This document shows positions 1 through 8,010 of a stretch of DNA of 64,000 nucleotides, one piece after another. The notes beneath the pieces are model-generated. The model had not been told where the DNA came from. It ran no database searches and saw only the letters and a program-made list of their open reading frames with translations. Location of the stretch: the NCBI RefSeq assembly GCF_022230925.1, contig NZ_JAKKFH010000025.1, positions 62,001 through 126,000 of the forward strand. The letters are read 5' to 3'. The position numbers were made by a program, and so were the translations under genes. The stretch is from Micromonospora alfalfae (GTDB taxonomy: Bacteria > Actinomycetota > Actinomycetes > Mycobacteriales > Micromonosporaceae). The first letter of the stretch is position 1. Every line of letters begins with the position of its first letter.

Positions 1-271
1 AGCGTCAGGAGGGCATCTGCAAGGGCTTCCCGGGCGGCCGTCCTGCTCCCAGATGTACGAGCTGGAGTTGATCTGTTCCCAGCGCGGTGAATCCTCCCGC
101 ATGCGCCGACCCTTCCGCCCCGGCCGTCATGTTCCGGCTCAGGCTGCGCACTTACCGTTTCGCCGCTTGATCAGCGGAAACCACCACTCGCGTACGTTGT
201 GCATCTGGTCAAACACGCTGGGTATCAATAGACTCTGCTCGACGTCCTTCCCATCCCCTCGGGAGGTCGGC
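1..271. other. left-edge stretch, no assignable gene
   Basis: Nothing convincing is coded here. The frame of the following gene stays open back to the window edge, but the stretch before position 272 does not resemble the QatB family and has no ribosome-binding site. The other two forward frames close within the first 90 bases and could be the tail of an upstream gene. A qatA gene, if present, would have to end here or further left. The AT-richer stretch at about 195-235 may hold the promoter of the qatB-qatC pair. Confidence 0.4.
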
Positions 272-1036
272 ATGGGCACCTCGACGCGTCTACCAGGCCC
301 GAAGAACGGCAGCTGGACCGCTGCCAAAGGCCGGCTGGGCACCTGGACACCGGACGCCACCAGCCGACCCGATCAACTACTCGAGCATGACCAACAGCGC
401 GCCGAGGCGATCGCGGCCCAGTACCAGCGATCGTTGCGGGACGCCCTGAACGCAGATCCGGAGGCGTTCGGCATCCGTGCGGCAGCGGAGCAGGCCGGCG
501 GACGGCTGATCGAGTTCCTCGATGGCCTCGGGCGAGCGGATCTTTCGCTGGTGGGGGACTTGGCCGTAGGGGATGACGCCGACGAGTTCGTCCGGCGGTT
601 CGTCGGTCAGATCGCCGGCGATGGCCAACTCATCGTGGACGCCGCCGTCCGCCGGGCCGCCCGACGCGTCGCGGAACACCTCGTGACTCAGGAAGGACCG
701 CTCGCCGACCCTGGCCGTCCAAGACCGGTCACCGGCGAGCTGTTCTGCGCGTTGTATCGGGCGTTCTTCGGTGAGGTGGTCGGCGAATTCGTACACATCC
801 TCATCGCGGAAAACGTCAAGATCGCCGTACCGGCACTGGCCATCCTCGACCCGACCGATGTGGTGGCTGGCTTCGTTGCCGACCAGGTAGTCAAGGTGCT
901 GCCCAACCCCTGCGCCGAGGCAGTCAAACATGGGCCGGAGCCACCACGGCTCGCCGATGTCGCCAAGGACCTGCTGACCACCACCGTGGCGCAGGCCCTC
1001 GGGCTCGGCGACAGCGGATTGGAGTTGGCGGCGTGA
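272..1036 (+). CDS. qatB: QatB-like anti-phage defence protein
   Basis: Probable QatB component of the Qat (QueC-like associated with ATPase and TatD DNase) anti-phage system, 254 residues, molecular role unknown. The start was set at the ATG at 272 because GGGAGG lies 5 bases upstream and the protein then begins MGTSTRLPGPKNGSW, the MGTS...GP opening I associate with QatB proteins. The rest is mostly helical and acidic, without catalytic motifs. It overlaps the next gene by 4 bases (GTGA), so the two are translationally coupled. Pairing with a QueC-like protein is the main argument for the name. A QatA ATPase is not in view. Confidence 0.72.
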   Translation: MGTSTRLPGPKNGSWTAAKGRLGTWTPDATSRPDQLLEHDQQRAEAIAAQYQRSLRDALNADPEAFGIRAAAEQAGGRLIEFLDGLGRADLSLVGDLAVGDDADEFVRRFVGQIAGDGQLIVDAAVRRAARRVAEHLVTQEGPLADPGRPRPVTGELFCALYRAFFGEVVGEFVHILIAENVKIAVPALAILDPTDVVAGFVADQVVKVLPNPCAEAVKHGPEPPRLADVAKDLLTTTVAQALGLGDSGLELAA

Positions 1037-2346
1037 GCCGGGCCAGCCTCGCGTATCACTACGCAGCCCGGGGCGGCGTGTCCACCGATAGGAAGCGGGA
1101 GACCATCGGATGGCCACTGCTGGAGCACGCCGACGAGCGGTTGCAGAAATTGGCGGAGGTACCCCAGGACCGCCCGGACTGGGCCCAGGACCTGTTGCAG
1201 ATCGCCCGAGCCGTGTACCTGGCCGACAAGCTGTCGCTGCGCGAGTACGCAGTCGACGGCTGGACCCGAAGGATCGACCTCTCCGTGGAGGTGGTCGACC
1301 CCTCCGTCTGGAGCCCGCCGACGCTGCGGCTGCTGTCCCGCCTCGCGGAGACGTTAAGCGCGGATCAATGGACGATCAACATCCGGGCCGGCGGGCAGCG
1401 ATGGCCCCAGCAGGGACGGACCACCTACGCCGAGGTGGGAGAAGTGGCTCTGTTCTCCGGAGGGCTCGATTCCACCGCGTGGGCGGCAGAGCGGGCCAAG
1501 GTCGCGGCCGACCCCCTCCTGCTCGTCTCCTATTTCGAACCCCAGTGGGGCAGCAAGCAGGACCAGACTCTCAGTGCGATCGAGAGCTCGGCCTGTCGCG
1601 ACATCGAGCAGCTCAAGGCGTCGCAGCAGGTCCGTCTCACGAGGAAGCTGGAAAAATCCGCGCGTACCCGCGGGCTGCTCTATCTCGCCACCGCCATCTA
1701 CCTCGCCGCCGCCCACGGGGTGCCACAGGTGGTCGTACCGGAGAACGGGCAACTCGCCGTCAATCCCCCGCTCACACCGGCCCGGGCGGCCGCCTGCTCT
1801 ACGAAATCCGTACATCCCAGGACACTGCATCTGCTCAACTCACTGATCGACGCGCTCGGCGGCGGGGTGACCGTCGTCAACCCGTACCTGCACCTCACCA
1901 AGGGAGAGGTCTGCCAGCAGGCCCTGAACGCCGGTCTGGCCCCGGCAACGCTCACCCATGCCACCATCAGCTGTGGGCGCCCACCACGGGATCGACCGGT
2001 CGCCGAGCACTATCACTGCGGGACCTGTTACCCCTGTCTGGTACGCCATTCTGGTCTTCTTTCCGCGCTCGGCAGCGACAGCACGCCGTACAAGACGGAT
2101 GTGTGGATGCTCGGCGACCGGGAGAAGGCTGCCATCGATCGGCGGGCGCTGCACCAGTGGTTGTGCCGCCCCATCTCCGTTCGAGACCTGACCACCGACA
2201 CTCCGCTGCCGGACACCATCGACCCTGGCCCACTGCTTGAGGTCGTTGAGCGCGGTCGGACGGAACTTGGGCAGATGTTCGCTCGGCACGGGCAACCGAT
2301 CACACCCATCGAGACGCCACCTCGTCGGCTGGCATGGGCAGACTAA
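1033..2346 (+). CDS. qatC: QatC, QueC-like defence protein
   Basis: QueC-like member of the Qat anti-phage system, 437 residues, about twice the length of housekeeping QueC (7-cyano-7-deazaguanine synthase). A divergent N-terminal region (about 1-135) precedes a PP-loop ATP pyrophosphatase domain with SGGLDST at 142-148. The QueC-type zinc site is visible as Cys314, Cys329, Cys332 and Cys335 (CGTCYPC). The GTG start overlaps the qatB stop. In described Qat loci a TatD-like DNase (QatD) usually follows, but here the next gene is an unrelated protease. The PP-loop and zinc ligands look intact, so adenylation-type chemistry is possible. The real substrate of QatC is not known to me. Confidence 0.82.
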   Translation: MSRASLAYHYAARGGVSTDRKRETIGWPLLEHADERLQKLAEVPQDRPDWAQDLLQIARAVYLADKLSLREYAVDGWTRRIDLSVEVVDPSVWSPPTLRLLSRLAETLSADQWTINIRAGGQRWPQQGRTTYAEVGEVALFSGGLDSTAWAAERAKVAADPLLLVSYFEPQWGSKQDQTLSAIESSACRDIEQLKASQQVRLTRKLEKSARTRGLLYLATAIYLAAAHGVPQVVVPENGQLAVNPPLTPARAAACSTKSVHPRTLHLLNSLIDALGGGVTVVNPYLHLTKGEVCQQALNAGLAPATLTHATISCGRPPRDRPVAEHYHCGTCYPCLVRHSGLLSALGSDSTPYKTDVWMLGDREKAAIDRRALHQWLCRPISVRDLTTDTPLPDTIDPGPLLEVVERGRTELGQMFARHGQPITPIETPPRRLAWAD

Positions 2347-2365
2347 GTAGGGGTATGAGCCTGGG

Positions 2366-3511
2366 ATGAGGGCCAGTTTCCGGCTTGGCCGGGTCGCGGG
2401 AGTGCCGGTCGGCGTCAACTGGAGCGTGCTGGTCATCTTCGCGTTGATCGCGTGGGGGTTGGCCGCGAACCAGTTCCCCCGTTCGTACCCCGACCGCTCG
2501 CCGGTGGCGTACACGCTTGCCGGGCTGGCCGCGGCGGTGGTCTTCTTCGTCGGCCTGCTCGCCCACGAGGTGTCGCACGCGGTGGTGGCCAAGCGCAACG
2601 GGCTGGAGGTCGACGGCATCACGCTGTGGCTGTTCGGCGGTGTGGCCGAGTTGCGGGGCGAGCCGCGTGACCCGGGCGCGGAGTTGCGGATAGCGGGCGT
2701 CGGCCCGCTCGTCAGCCTGTTGATCGGGGCGTTCTTCGGTGCCATCGCGGCGCTGCTCGCGCTGGCCGGGCAGGGCGGGCTGCTGTTCGGGGCGGTGGCC
2801 TGGCTGGCGGGGATCAACGTGCTGCTGGCCGTCTTCAACGTGCTGCCGGCCGCGCCCCTGGACGGTGGTCGGTTGCTGCGTGCCGCTGTCTGGAAGGCCA
2901 CCGGTGACCGGACCCGAGCGTCAGTGGTCGCCGCCCGGGCCGGCTGGGTGCTGGGTGTGCTGCTGATCGGCCTGGGGTTGTGGCAGTTCCTGTCCGGGGT
3001 CGGTTTCGGTGGGCTCTGGTTGGCGCTGATCGGCTGGTTCCTGATCGGGGCGGCCGGGATGGAGGAGCGTCAGGCCCGCACCGGCAACGCGCTGCGCGGG
3101 ATTCGGGTGGGCGATGTGATGACCCCGCAGCCGCAGACCGCCTCGGCGCAGATGACTGTCGCGGACTTCGTCGACCACTACCTGTTCGCGTACCGGCATT
3201 CGGCGCTGCCGCTGACCGAGGACGGCCGACCGACCGGCCTGGTCACCGTCGACCGGGTGCGGGGCGTGCCGCCGGAGCGGCGGGCGTCGACCACGCTGGC
3301 CGAGGTGGCCTGTCGAGCCGACGAACTGGTGCTGGCCCAGCCCGGTGAACAGCTCAACGACCTGCTCCCCCGACTCTCCGAGTGCGCCGACGGCCGCGCC
3401 CTCGTGGTGACCGAAAACGGCCACCTGACCGGGATCGTCTCCCCCAGCGACATCAGCCGCGCTGTCCAACGCAGCACCCTGGTTGGCCAGGGCGGTCAGC
3501 GGGGGAAGTAG
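2366..3511 (+). CDS. site-2 protease family protein with CBS pair
   Basis: Intramembrane zinc metalloprotease of the M50 (site-2 protease) family, 381 residues. The HEVSH motif at residues 67-71 supplies two zinc ligands and the catalytic Glu. The second motif, N-x2-P-x2-PLDGGR, follows at about residue 155 and carries the ligand Asp. About six membrane segments lie in the first 230 residues. A cytoplasmic C-terminal half with two CBS-like repeats starts at GDVMTPQP. This layout is typical of the actinobacterial Rv2625c-like branch. Its 3' end overlaps the convergent alditol oxidase gene by 16 bases. Substrate unknown. Confidence 0.85.
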   Translation: MRASFRLGRVAGVPVGVNWSVLVIFALIAWGLAANQFPRSYPDRSPVAYTLAGLAAAVVFFVGLLAHEVSHAVVAKRNGLEVDGITLWLFGGVAELRGEPRDPGAELRIAGVGPLVSLLIGAFFGAIAALLALAGQGGLLFGAVAWLAGINVLLAVFNVLPAAPLDGGRLLRAAVWKATGDRTRASVVAARAGWVLGVLLIGLGLWQFLSGVGFGGLWLALIGWFLIGAAGMEERQARTGNALRGIRVGDVMTPQPQTASAQMTVADFVDHYLFAYRHSALPLTEDGRPTGLVTVDRVRGVPPERRASTTLAEVACRADELVLAQPGEQLNDLLPRLSECADGRALVVTENGHLTGIVSPSDISRAVQRSTLVGQGGQRGK

Positions 3512-4767
3512 CGGTCCAGGGCGTCGGTGTGGAACTTGGCCTTTGGGTCCAGGTTGGTCAGGAGGGCGGCGAAGTCGGCGTAGCGCGGGTAGCGGGCGGA
3601 CAGCTCGGCCGGGTCGGTGACGAAGACCTTGCCCCAGTGTGGGCGGGGCGCGAAGGGCGCCAGCCGCTCCTCCACGGCGGCCACCACCGGCAGCACCGCA
3701 GCGGTGTCGTCGACCCAGGTGAAGTGCAGCACGAAGCTGTCCCGCCGGTAGTTCGGGCTGAGCCACAGCTCGTCGGCCGCCACCGTGCGCAGCTCGGACA
3801 CCAGCAGCACCGGGGCGATCAGGTCCGCCAGGTCGTCCAGCGCGGCGAGCGCGTCGGCCGCCGCCGTCCGCGCGACGTGGTACTCGGACTGCAGTTCGTC
3901 GCCGCTGCTCGGGGTGAAGCCGAGCTTGAAGTGCGGCAGCCGCTCGTGCCACGGGCCCGGCTCGCCGAGCTGCGGGGTGCAGTTCTCCGCCGGCATCCCG
4001 AGCACCGGGTGCCGGGGCTGGTCGGCGGCTGTGGTGCCCAGCCAGTCCGCAGGGGGTGGCGGCTGGTCGGCCAACTGCTTGCGCCACACCTCGCGCAGCC
4101 GGGGCTCACGGAAGTCGGTGAAGACACTCACGCTGTACGCCGAGCCGAGTGCCTCGTCCAACGCCGTCCGGTCCAGGTCGAGGCGTACGTACTGGCGCAG
4201 CGCGAAGGTCGGCACGACGTCCAGCGTGATCCGGGTGACCAGGCCGAGCGCGCCGAGCCCGACCACCATGCCGGCGAACGTGTCGGTGCCGCGGTCGACC
4301 CGGAGCAGATCGCCGTCGGCGGTGACCAGTTCCAGGCCGGCGACCGCGCTGGCCAGGTTGCCGTGGGTCTGGCCGGAGCCGTGGGTGGCGGTGGCCACCG
4401 CGCCGGCCACCGAGATGTGCGGCAGTGAGGCGAGGTTCGCCACCGCGTACCCCTGGGTGTGCAGTTGTCGGGCGACGTCGCCGTAGCGCAGCGCGCCGCT
4501 CACTGTGACCTGCCCCCGCTCGTGGTCCACCTCGACGACCGGGGGCAAGCCGGCGAGGCTGACCAGGTCACCGTCGGTGTCGCCGAGACGGTTGAAGGAG
4601 TGCCCGCTGCCCACCGCCCGGATCCGGTTGCTGCCGGCGACGAGCCGCCGCAGTTCGTCGACTGAGGTGGGGCTGTGGAACGCCTTCGCGGCGTACTGCA
4701 CGTTGCCGGCCCAGTTGCGGCGCGGAACGTCGGTGGCCGACGCGGCGTGCGATCCCTGCGCGGTCAT
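3496..4767 (-). CDS. aldO: FAD-dependent alditol oxidase
   Basis: Soluble flavoprotein of the VAO family, 423 residues, closely resembling Streptomyces alditol oxidase over its whole length. That enzyme oxidises polyols such as xylitol and sorbitol at C1 with oxygen, giving H2O2. The FAD domain holds GSGHSF, in which His56 is the expected covalent 8-alpha-histidyl-FAD attachment. SLPHISVAGAVATATHGSG follows. The C-terminal domain keeps ELRTVAADELWLSP and RPHWGKVF, including the active-site Arg and Lys region. It overlaps the upstream gene by 4 bases (ATGA), so both are probably co-transcribed. Confidence 0.87.
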   Translation of the reverse strand: MTAQGSHAASATDVPRRNWAGNVQYAAKAFHSPTSVDELRRLVAGSNRIRAVGSGHSFNRLGDTDGDLVSLAGLPPVVEVDHERGQVTVSGALRYGDVARQLHTQGYAVANLASLPHISVAGAVATATHGSGQTHGNLASAVAGLELVTADGDLLRVDRGTDTFAGMVVGLGALGLVTRITLDVVPTFALRQYVRLDLDRTALDEALGSAYSVSVFTDFREPRLREVWRKQLADQPPPPADWLGTTAADQPRHPVLGMPAENCTPQLGEPGPWHERLPHFKLGFTPSSGDELQSEYHVARTAAADALAALDDLADLIAPVLLVSELRTVAADELWLSPNYRRDSFVLHFTWVDDTAAVLPVVAAVEERLAPFAPRPHWGKVFVTDPAELSARYPRYADFAALLTNLDPKAKFHTDALDRYFPR

Positions 4768-5516
4768 GTGGCGGTCTCCCGATCGGTGCTCTGGTGGTCG
4801 GCCAACGCGGTGACGAGGGCGTCCAGAACGGTATCCGTCTGGAATGTGCTGTAACCACGTTGGGCGATCGGCAGACCGGCAGTGGTGGCGCGTTCGATCT
4901 CTCCCCGGGCCGCCTGCCGGGCTGACGTGTCCCCGGTCATCAGCGCGTCCTGGCCGCGTCGGATCAACCGGTCGACCCGGTCCATCTGGTAGCCACGCAG
5001 GCCGACCGTAAGCTCCGGTGCCTCGAAGGCGGCGCGGCGCACCGCGAGCAGGTCGACGAACCGGTCGCCGGCATAGCGGGTGAGCGCGGCCGACACCTGC
5101 TCGGGCTGCTCACGGACCTGGTCGAGGACGAGCAACTCGACTGCCGCTCGGCCGTCGAGCGGGTGGCGGGCGGTCACCAGCTCACGCGGCACACCCTGCA
5201 CCGGCACCATCAGCAGTCGCGGCGGCTCCGGATGGCCGTCGCGCCGGGGCGGCTCGTCGAGGACCAGCACGTCCACCTCGGCCCACCCGATCTCCCGACG
5301 CAGGCCCGGCCGCCGGATGGTGAGCCCGTCCGCGTGGATCCCGAATCGGAACGGCCGCATCGCGCTGACCAGCGCCACCGCGCCGAGCGCGATCGCCCCC
5401 ACCGCGATGATCGTCCGTAGCAGGGCGCCGTCGCTGGGATAGACCAACAGCAGCACTCCACCGAGTACGCACACCAGGGCGAGCACACGGGCCCCCCGAT
5501 TCCGGCGCAGTTCCAC
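4764..5516 (-). CDS. membrane protein, PH-like domain and DivIVA-type motif
   Basis: 250-residue membrane protein of unknown function. Two N-terminal membrane helices (about 10-55) are followed by a beta-rich domain like bacterial PH domains (FRFGIHADGLTIRRPGLR). The C-terminal part contains LRGYQMDRVDRLI at about 187-199. This matches the GY-x3-VD signature of DivIVA-type cell-pole and wall-growth proteins, although the long coiled coil of true DivIVA is absent. A GGGGG ribosome-binding site precedes the start. It is the first gene of a two-gene unit with the alditol oxidase. I infer an envelope-associated role only. Confidence 0.6.
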   Translation of the reverse strand: MELRRNRGARVLALVCVLGGVLLLVYPSDGALLRTIIAVGAIALGAVALVSAMRPFRFGIHADGLTIRRPGLRREIGWAEVDVLVLDEPPRRDGHPEPPRLLMVPVQGVPRELVTARHPLDGRAAVELLVLDQVREQPEQVSAALTRYAGDRFVDLLAVRRAAFEAPELTVGLRGYQMDRVDRLIRRGQDALMTGDTSARQAARGEIERATTAGLPIAQRGYSTFQTDTVLDALVTALADHQSTDRETAT

Positions 5517-5636
5517 GCTCGGACCCCCGTTTCATGACCGTGGCGTCGGTCCCGACATCTTCCGCCAGACCGGGCACCAGGGACACCGGTCGATCGGGCA
5601 CGGTTGTTCTCGTCGTCGTCGGGGAACCCTACGCCC

Positions 5637-6059
5637 ATGAGTAGCTACCGCGATCCGGCCGCACGAGGTGACGTCTTCCCCTCCGAGGAGGAGCTGGACC
5701 CCACCGGCACCGAGGTCGAGCAGGCCAGCGCGCCGCCGGCCGGCGGGTTTCCGAGCCACCCGTCGCCCACTCCCGGTCCTCGACCGACACCGGCACCGGC
5801 GCCCGCCCCGACGCCGGTGCCGGCACCCGGCCCGCCGCCGCGCGCCGGTGGCGCACAGTCGATCGTGACCCGTCACCTGGACGGCTCGGTGGAGGTGGTC
5901 ACCGACCTCGACGGTGACGGCGTCGCCGACGTCGTCCAGATCGACGTGGACGGTGACGGGATCCCGGACATCACCTACGTGGACAGTGACCGCGACGGGC
6001 GGCTGGACACGGTGCTGGGCGACCCGAACGCGGTCGGGACGGGCACGCACCGCGCCTGA
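5637..6059 (+). CDS. proline-rich protein with Asp-rich calcium-type repeats
   Basis: 140-residue protein of unknown function. The ATG at 5637 is preferred over one 33 bases upstream because the extra residues are low-complexity. A charged N-terminus leads into a proline/alanine linker (about 45-78). The C-terminal half carries three Asp-rich loops (DLDGDGVAD, DVDGDGIPD, DSDRDGRLD), the D-x-D-x-D-G-x2-D pattern of EF-hand, dockerin and thrombospondin type-3 calcium loops. No signal peptide or membrane helix is visible, so where it would bind calcium is unclear. Confidence 0.65.
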   Translation: MSSYRDPAARGDVFPSEEELDPTGTEVEQASAPPAGGFPSHPSPTPGPRPTPAPAPAPTPVPAPGPPPRAGGAQSIVTRHLDGSVEVVTDLDGDGVADVVQIDVDGDGIPDITYVDSDRDGRLDTVLGDPNAVGTGTHRA

Positions 6060-6092
6060 CCGGCGGCGTCGTCCCACCGCCATCGGGCTGAC

Positions 6093-7022
6093 TCAGAGCT
6101 TCGCCATCACCTCGCTGGCGACCAGCTCCAGGTGCTCCAGATCGCTGAGGTCCAGCACCTGGAGGTAGAGCCGCTCACTGCCGATCTCCGCGTACCGGCC
6201 GATGGTGTCCAGCACCTCAGCGGGCGTCCCGGCCAGACCGTTGGCGCGCAGCTCGTCCGGGTCCCGGCCGATGACGGCGGCCCGGCGGGCCACCTCGGCG
6301 TCGTCGCGTCCGCAGCAGAGCACCAGCGCGTTGGACCAGACCATCCCGGCCGGGTCCCGGCCGATCTCGACGCAGGCCGCGCGGACCCTGTCGAACTGCG
6401 CCGCAGTGTCCGGCACCGAGGCGAACGGCAGGTTGAACTCGTCCGCGTAGCGGGCGGCCAGCCGGGGCGTGCGCTTCGGGCCTGTCCCGCCGAGCAGGAT
6501 CGGTGGACGCGGCTGCTGCACGGGCTTGGGCAGGGCGGGCGAGTCACGGACCGGGTAGTACCGGCCGTCGTGGTCGAACCGCTCCCCCGTAGGCGTGGCC
6601 CAGAGCCCGGTGATGACGGCGAGCTGCTCCTCCAGCCGGTCGAACCGCTCGGCCAGCGGCGGGAAGGGGATGCCGTACGCGCTGTGCTCCTCGGCGTACC
6701 AGCCGGTGCCGATGCCCAGCTCCACCCGGCCGCCGCTCATCTGGTCGACCTGCGCCACTGTGATCGCCAGCGGGCCGGGCAGCCGGAAGGTGGCGGCGGT
6801 CATCAGCGTGCCGAGCCGGATGCGGCTGGTCTCCCGGGCCAGGCCGGCGAGGGTGGTCCACGCGTCGGTGGGGCCGGGCTCACCGCTCACGTCGCCCATC
6901 ATCAGGTAGTGGTCGGACCGGAAGAACGCGCCGTAGCCGGCGTCCTCCGCGCAGCGGGCGACGGTGAGCAACTGGTCGTAGCTGGCGCCCTGCTGGGGCT
7001 CGGTGAAGATCCGAAGTTCCAT
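6093..7022 (-). CDS. LLM class F420-dependent oxidoreductase
   Basis: 309-residue luciferase-like monooxygenase-fold enzyme, probably using coenzyme F420. It opens with MELRIFTEPQQGASYDQL and AEDAGYGAFFRSDHY, followed by RIRLGTLMTAATFRLPGPLA and ELGIGTGWYAEEHSAYG, all typical of F420-dependent LLM oxidoreductases. The substrate cannot be read from sequence. A TATGCT hexamer at 7029-7034 (minus strand) ends 6 bases before the ATG, so the mRNA is probably leaderless. It is divergent from the ArsR gene with about 100 bases between. Confidence 0.85.
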   Translation of the reverse strand: MELRIFTEPQQGASYDQLLTVARCAEDAGYGAFFRSDHYLMMGDVSGEPGPTDAWTTLAGLARETSRIRLGTLMTAATFRLPGPLAITVAQVDQMSGGRVELGIGTGWYAEEHSAYGIPFPPLAERFDRLEEQLAVITGLWATPTGERFDHDGRYYPVRDSPALPKPVQQPRPPILLGGTGPKRTPRLAARYADEFNLPFASVPDTAAQFDRVRAACVEIGRDPAGMVWSNALVLCCGRDDAEVARRAAVIGRDPDELRANGLAGTPAEVLDTIGRYAEIGSERLYLQVLDLSDLEHLELVASEVMAKL

Positions 7023-7084
7023 GATCCGAGCATAGGGAGCCGATCGGTGGTACCGCGTCGGGACGGCGGCTGTAGTCGTATGCT

Positions 7085-7114
7085 TTGACAGTCATATGAC
7101 GGAGAAGGCATATT
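7085..7114 (+). promoter_or_regulatory. promoter with overlapping inverted repeat for the ArsR-SRPBCC unit
   Basis: A perfect TTGACA (7085-7090) is followed after 18 bases by CATATT (7109-7114), which ends 6 bases before the GTG start at 7121, so transcription probably begins at the start codon. The inverted repeat ATATG-N10-CATAT (7094-7098 and 7109-7113) lies across the spacer and -10. That is the expected place for an ArsR-family repressor to block its own promoter. Confidence 0.6.
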
Positions 7115-7120
7115 GGGCAG

Positions 7121-7432
7121 GTGTCCACCGACGCCTTCACGGTCCTCGCCGAGCCCACCCGGCGCCGGATCCTCGATCAGCTCCTCGACGCCGAACGCAG
7201 CGTCGGCGAGTTGGTCGACGGGCTCGGGGTCAGCCAGCCAGCCGTCTCCAAACACCTGCGGGTGCTTCGCGACGCCGGCTTCGTCACCTGCCGGACAGCA
7301 GCCCGACAGCGGATCTACCGCCTCGACCCCGGCCCGCTGCGGGACGTCGACGGCTGGCTCGACCCGTACCGACGGCTCTGGGCCCGACACCTTGACGCCC
7401 TGGAACGGCACCTCGACAGTCAGGAGCAGTGA
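7121..7432 (+). CDS. ArsR-family winged-helix regulator
   Basis: 103-residue ArsR/SmtB-type repressor. It begins FTVLAEPTRRRILDQLLDAE, followed by the recognition helix region VSQPAVSKHLRVLRDAGFV and the wing RQRIYRLDP. It has no cysteine pair like those of metal-sensing ArsR proteins. It therefore belongs to the branch that accompanies SRPBCC proteins. The GTG start has no ribosome-binding site and appears leaderless. Its stop codon abuts the ATG of the SRPBCC gene. Probably autoregulated through the inverted repeat in its promoter. Confidence 0.85.
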   Translation: MSTDAFTVLAEPTRRRILDQLLDAERSVGELVDGLGVSQPAVSKHLRVLRDAGFVTCRTAARQRIYRLDPGPLRDVDGWLDPYRRLWARHLDALERHLDSQEQ

Positions 7433-7963
7433 ATGGACCGCGACGCGTTCCGCCCGAGCCCACCCGCCGACGTGCGCGCCGAGCCCACCGACGCCGGCGC
7501 GACACTGGTCTTCGTCCGCGACCTGCGGCATCCGCCAGCCACCGTCTGGGCGGCACTGACCGACCCGGCCCAGCTCGCGCAGTGGGCGCCGTTCCTCGCC
7601 GACCGCGATCTCGGCAACGCCGGCGCGGCCGTGCTCACCCTCGTCGACGGCGAGACCACCCAGGAGGACCCGGCGACGGTACGCCGGGCCGAGCCGCCGC
7701 ACCTGCTGGAGTACACCTGGGGCGACGACCTGCTGCGCTGGGAGCTGAGCCCGCTGGGCAGCGGCACCCGGCTCACCCTTCGGCACACAGTCGCCGACCG
7801 GGGCATGCTGCCGATGGTCGCGGCCGGCTGGCACCTCTGCCTCGACGTGGCCGACCGGCTGCTCGACGGCGACCCGGTCGGCCCGATCCGCGGCGCGGAG
7901 GCCAAGGACCACGGCTGGCCCGAGCTGCGCGACGCGTACGCCGAACGGCTCGGTGAGGGCTGA
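7433..7963 (+). CDS. SRPBCC (AHSA1-like) domain protein
   Basis: 176-residue START/Bet v1-fold protein of the AHSA1 group, which binds hydrophobic ligands in a cavity. The core FVRDLRHPPATVWAALTDP and LLEYTWGDDLLRWEL are typical. It is directly coupled to the ArsR gene, a very common actinobacterial pair in which the SRPBCC protein is the regulated partner. The ligand is unknown. Confidence 0.82.
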   Translation: MDRDAFRPSPPADVRAEPTDAGATLVFVRDLRHPPATVWAALTDPAQLAQWAPFLADRDLGNAGAAVLTLVDGETTQEDPATVRRAEPPHLLEYTWGDDLLRWELSPLGSGTRLTLRHTVADRGMLPMVAAGWHLCLDVADRLLDGDPVGPIRGAEAKDHGWPELRDAYAERLGEG

Positions 7964-7970
7964 CCGGCGC

Positions 7971-8007
7971 GGTTCCGGCGGCCCCGGAGCCCGGAGCCGC
8001 CGGAACC
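7971..8007. terminator. bidirectional hairpin terminator between convergent genes
   Basis: Perfect 11-base inverted repeat, GGTTCCGGCGG (7971-7981) with its complement at 7997-8007, around a 15-base loop. It lies between the stop codons of the converging SRPBCC and glycosidase-like genes. It lacks a T tract, as is usual for high-GC actinobacterial terminators. Confidence 0.65.
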
Positions 8008-8010
8008 CGG

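Noticed and set aside
139..360. Minus-strand frame of 73 codons across the left edge
   Set aside because: It overlaps the QatB start and its ribosome-binding site antisense, and its product resembles no family.
1033..2346. QueC-like protein as the source of preQ0 for the prophage DpdA
   Set aside because: It is twice the size of QueC, divergent at the N-terminus, paired with a QatB-like protein and 38 kb away; no folE, queD or queE genes are near. The Qat assignment explains it better.
2921..4087. Long minus-strand frame across the protease and oxidase genes
   Set aside because: It is antisense to one and out of frame with the other; high GC gives long empty frames, and the real genes carry clear family motifs.
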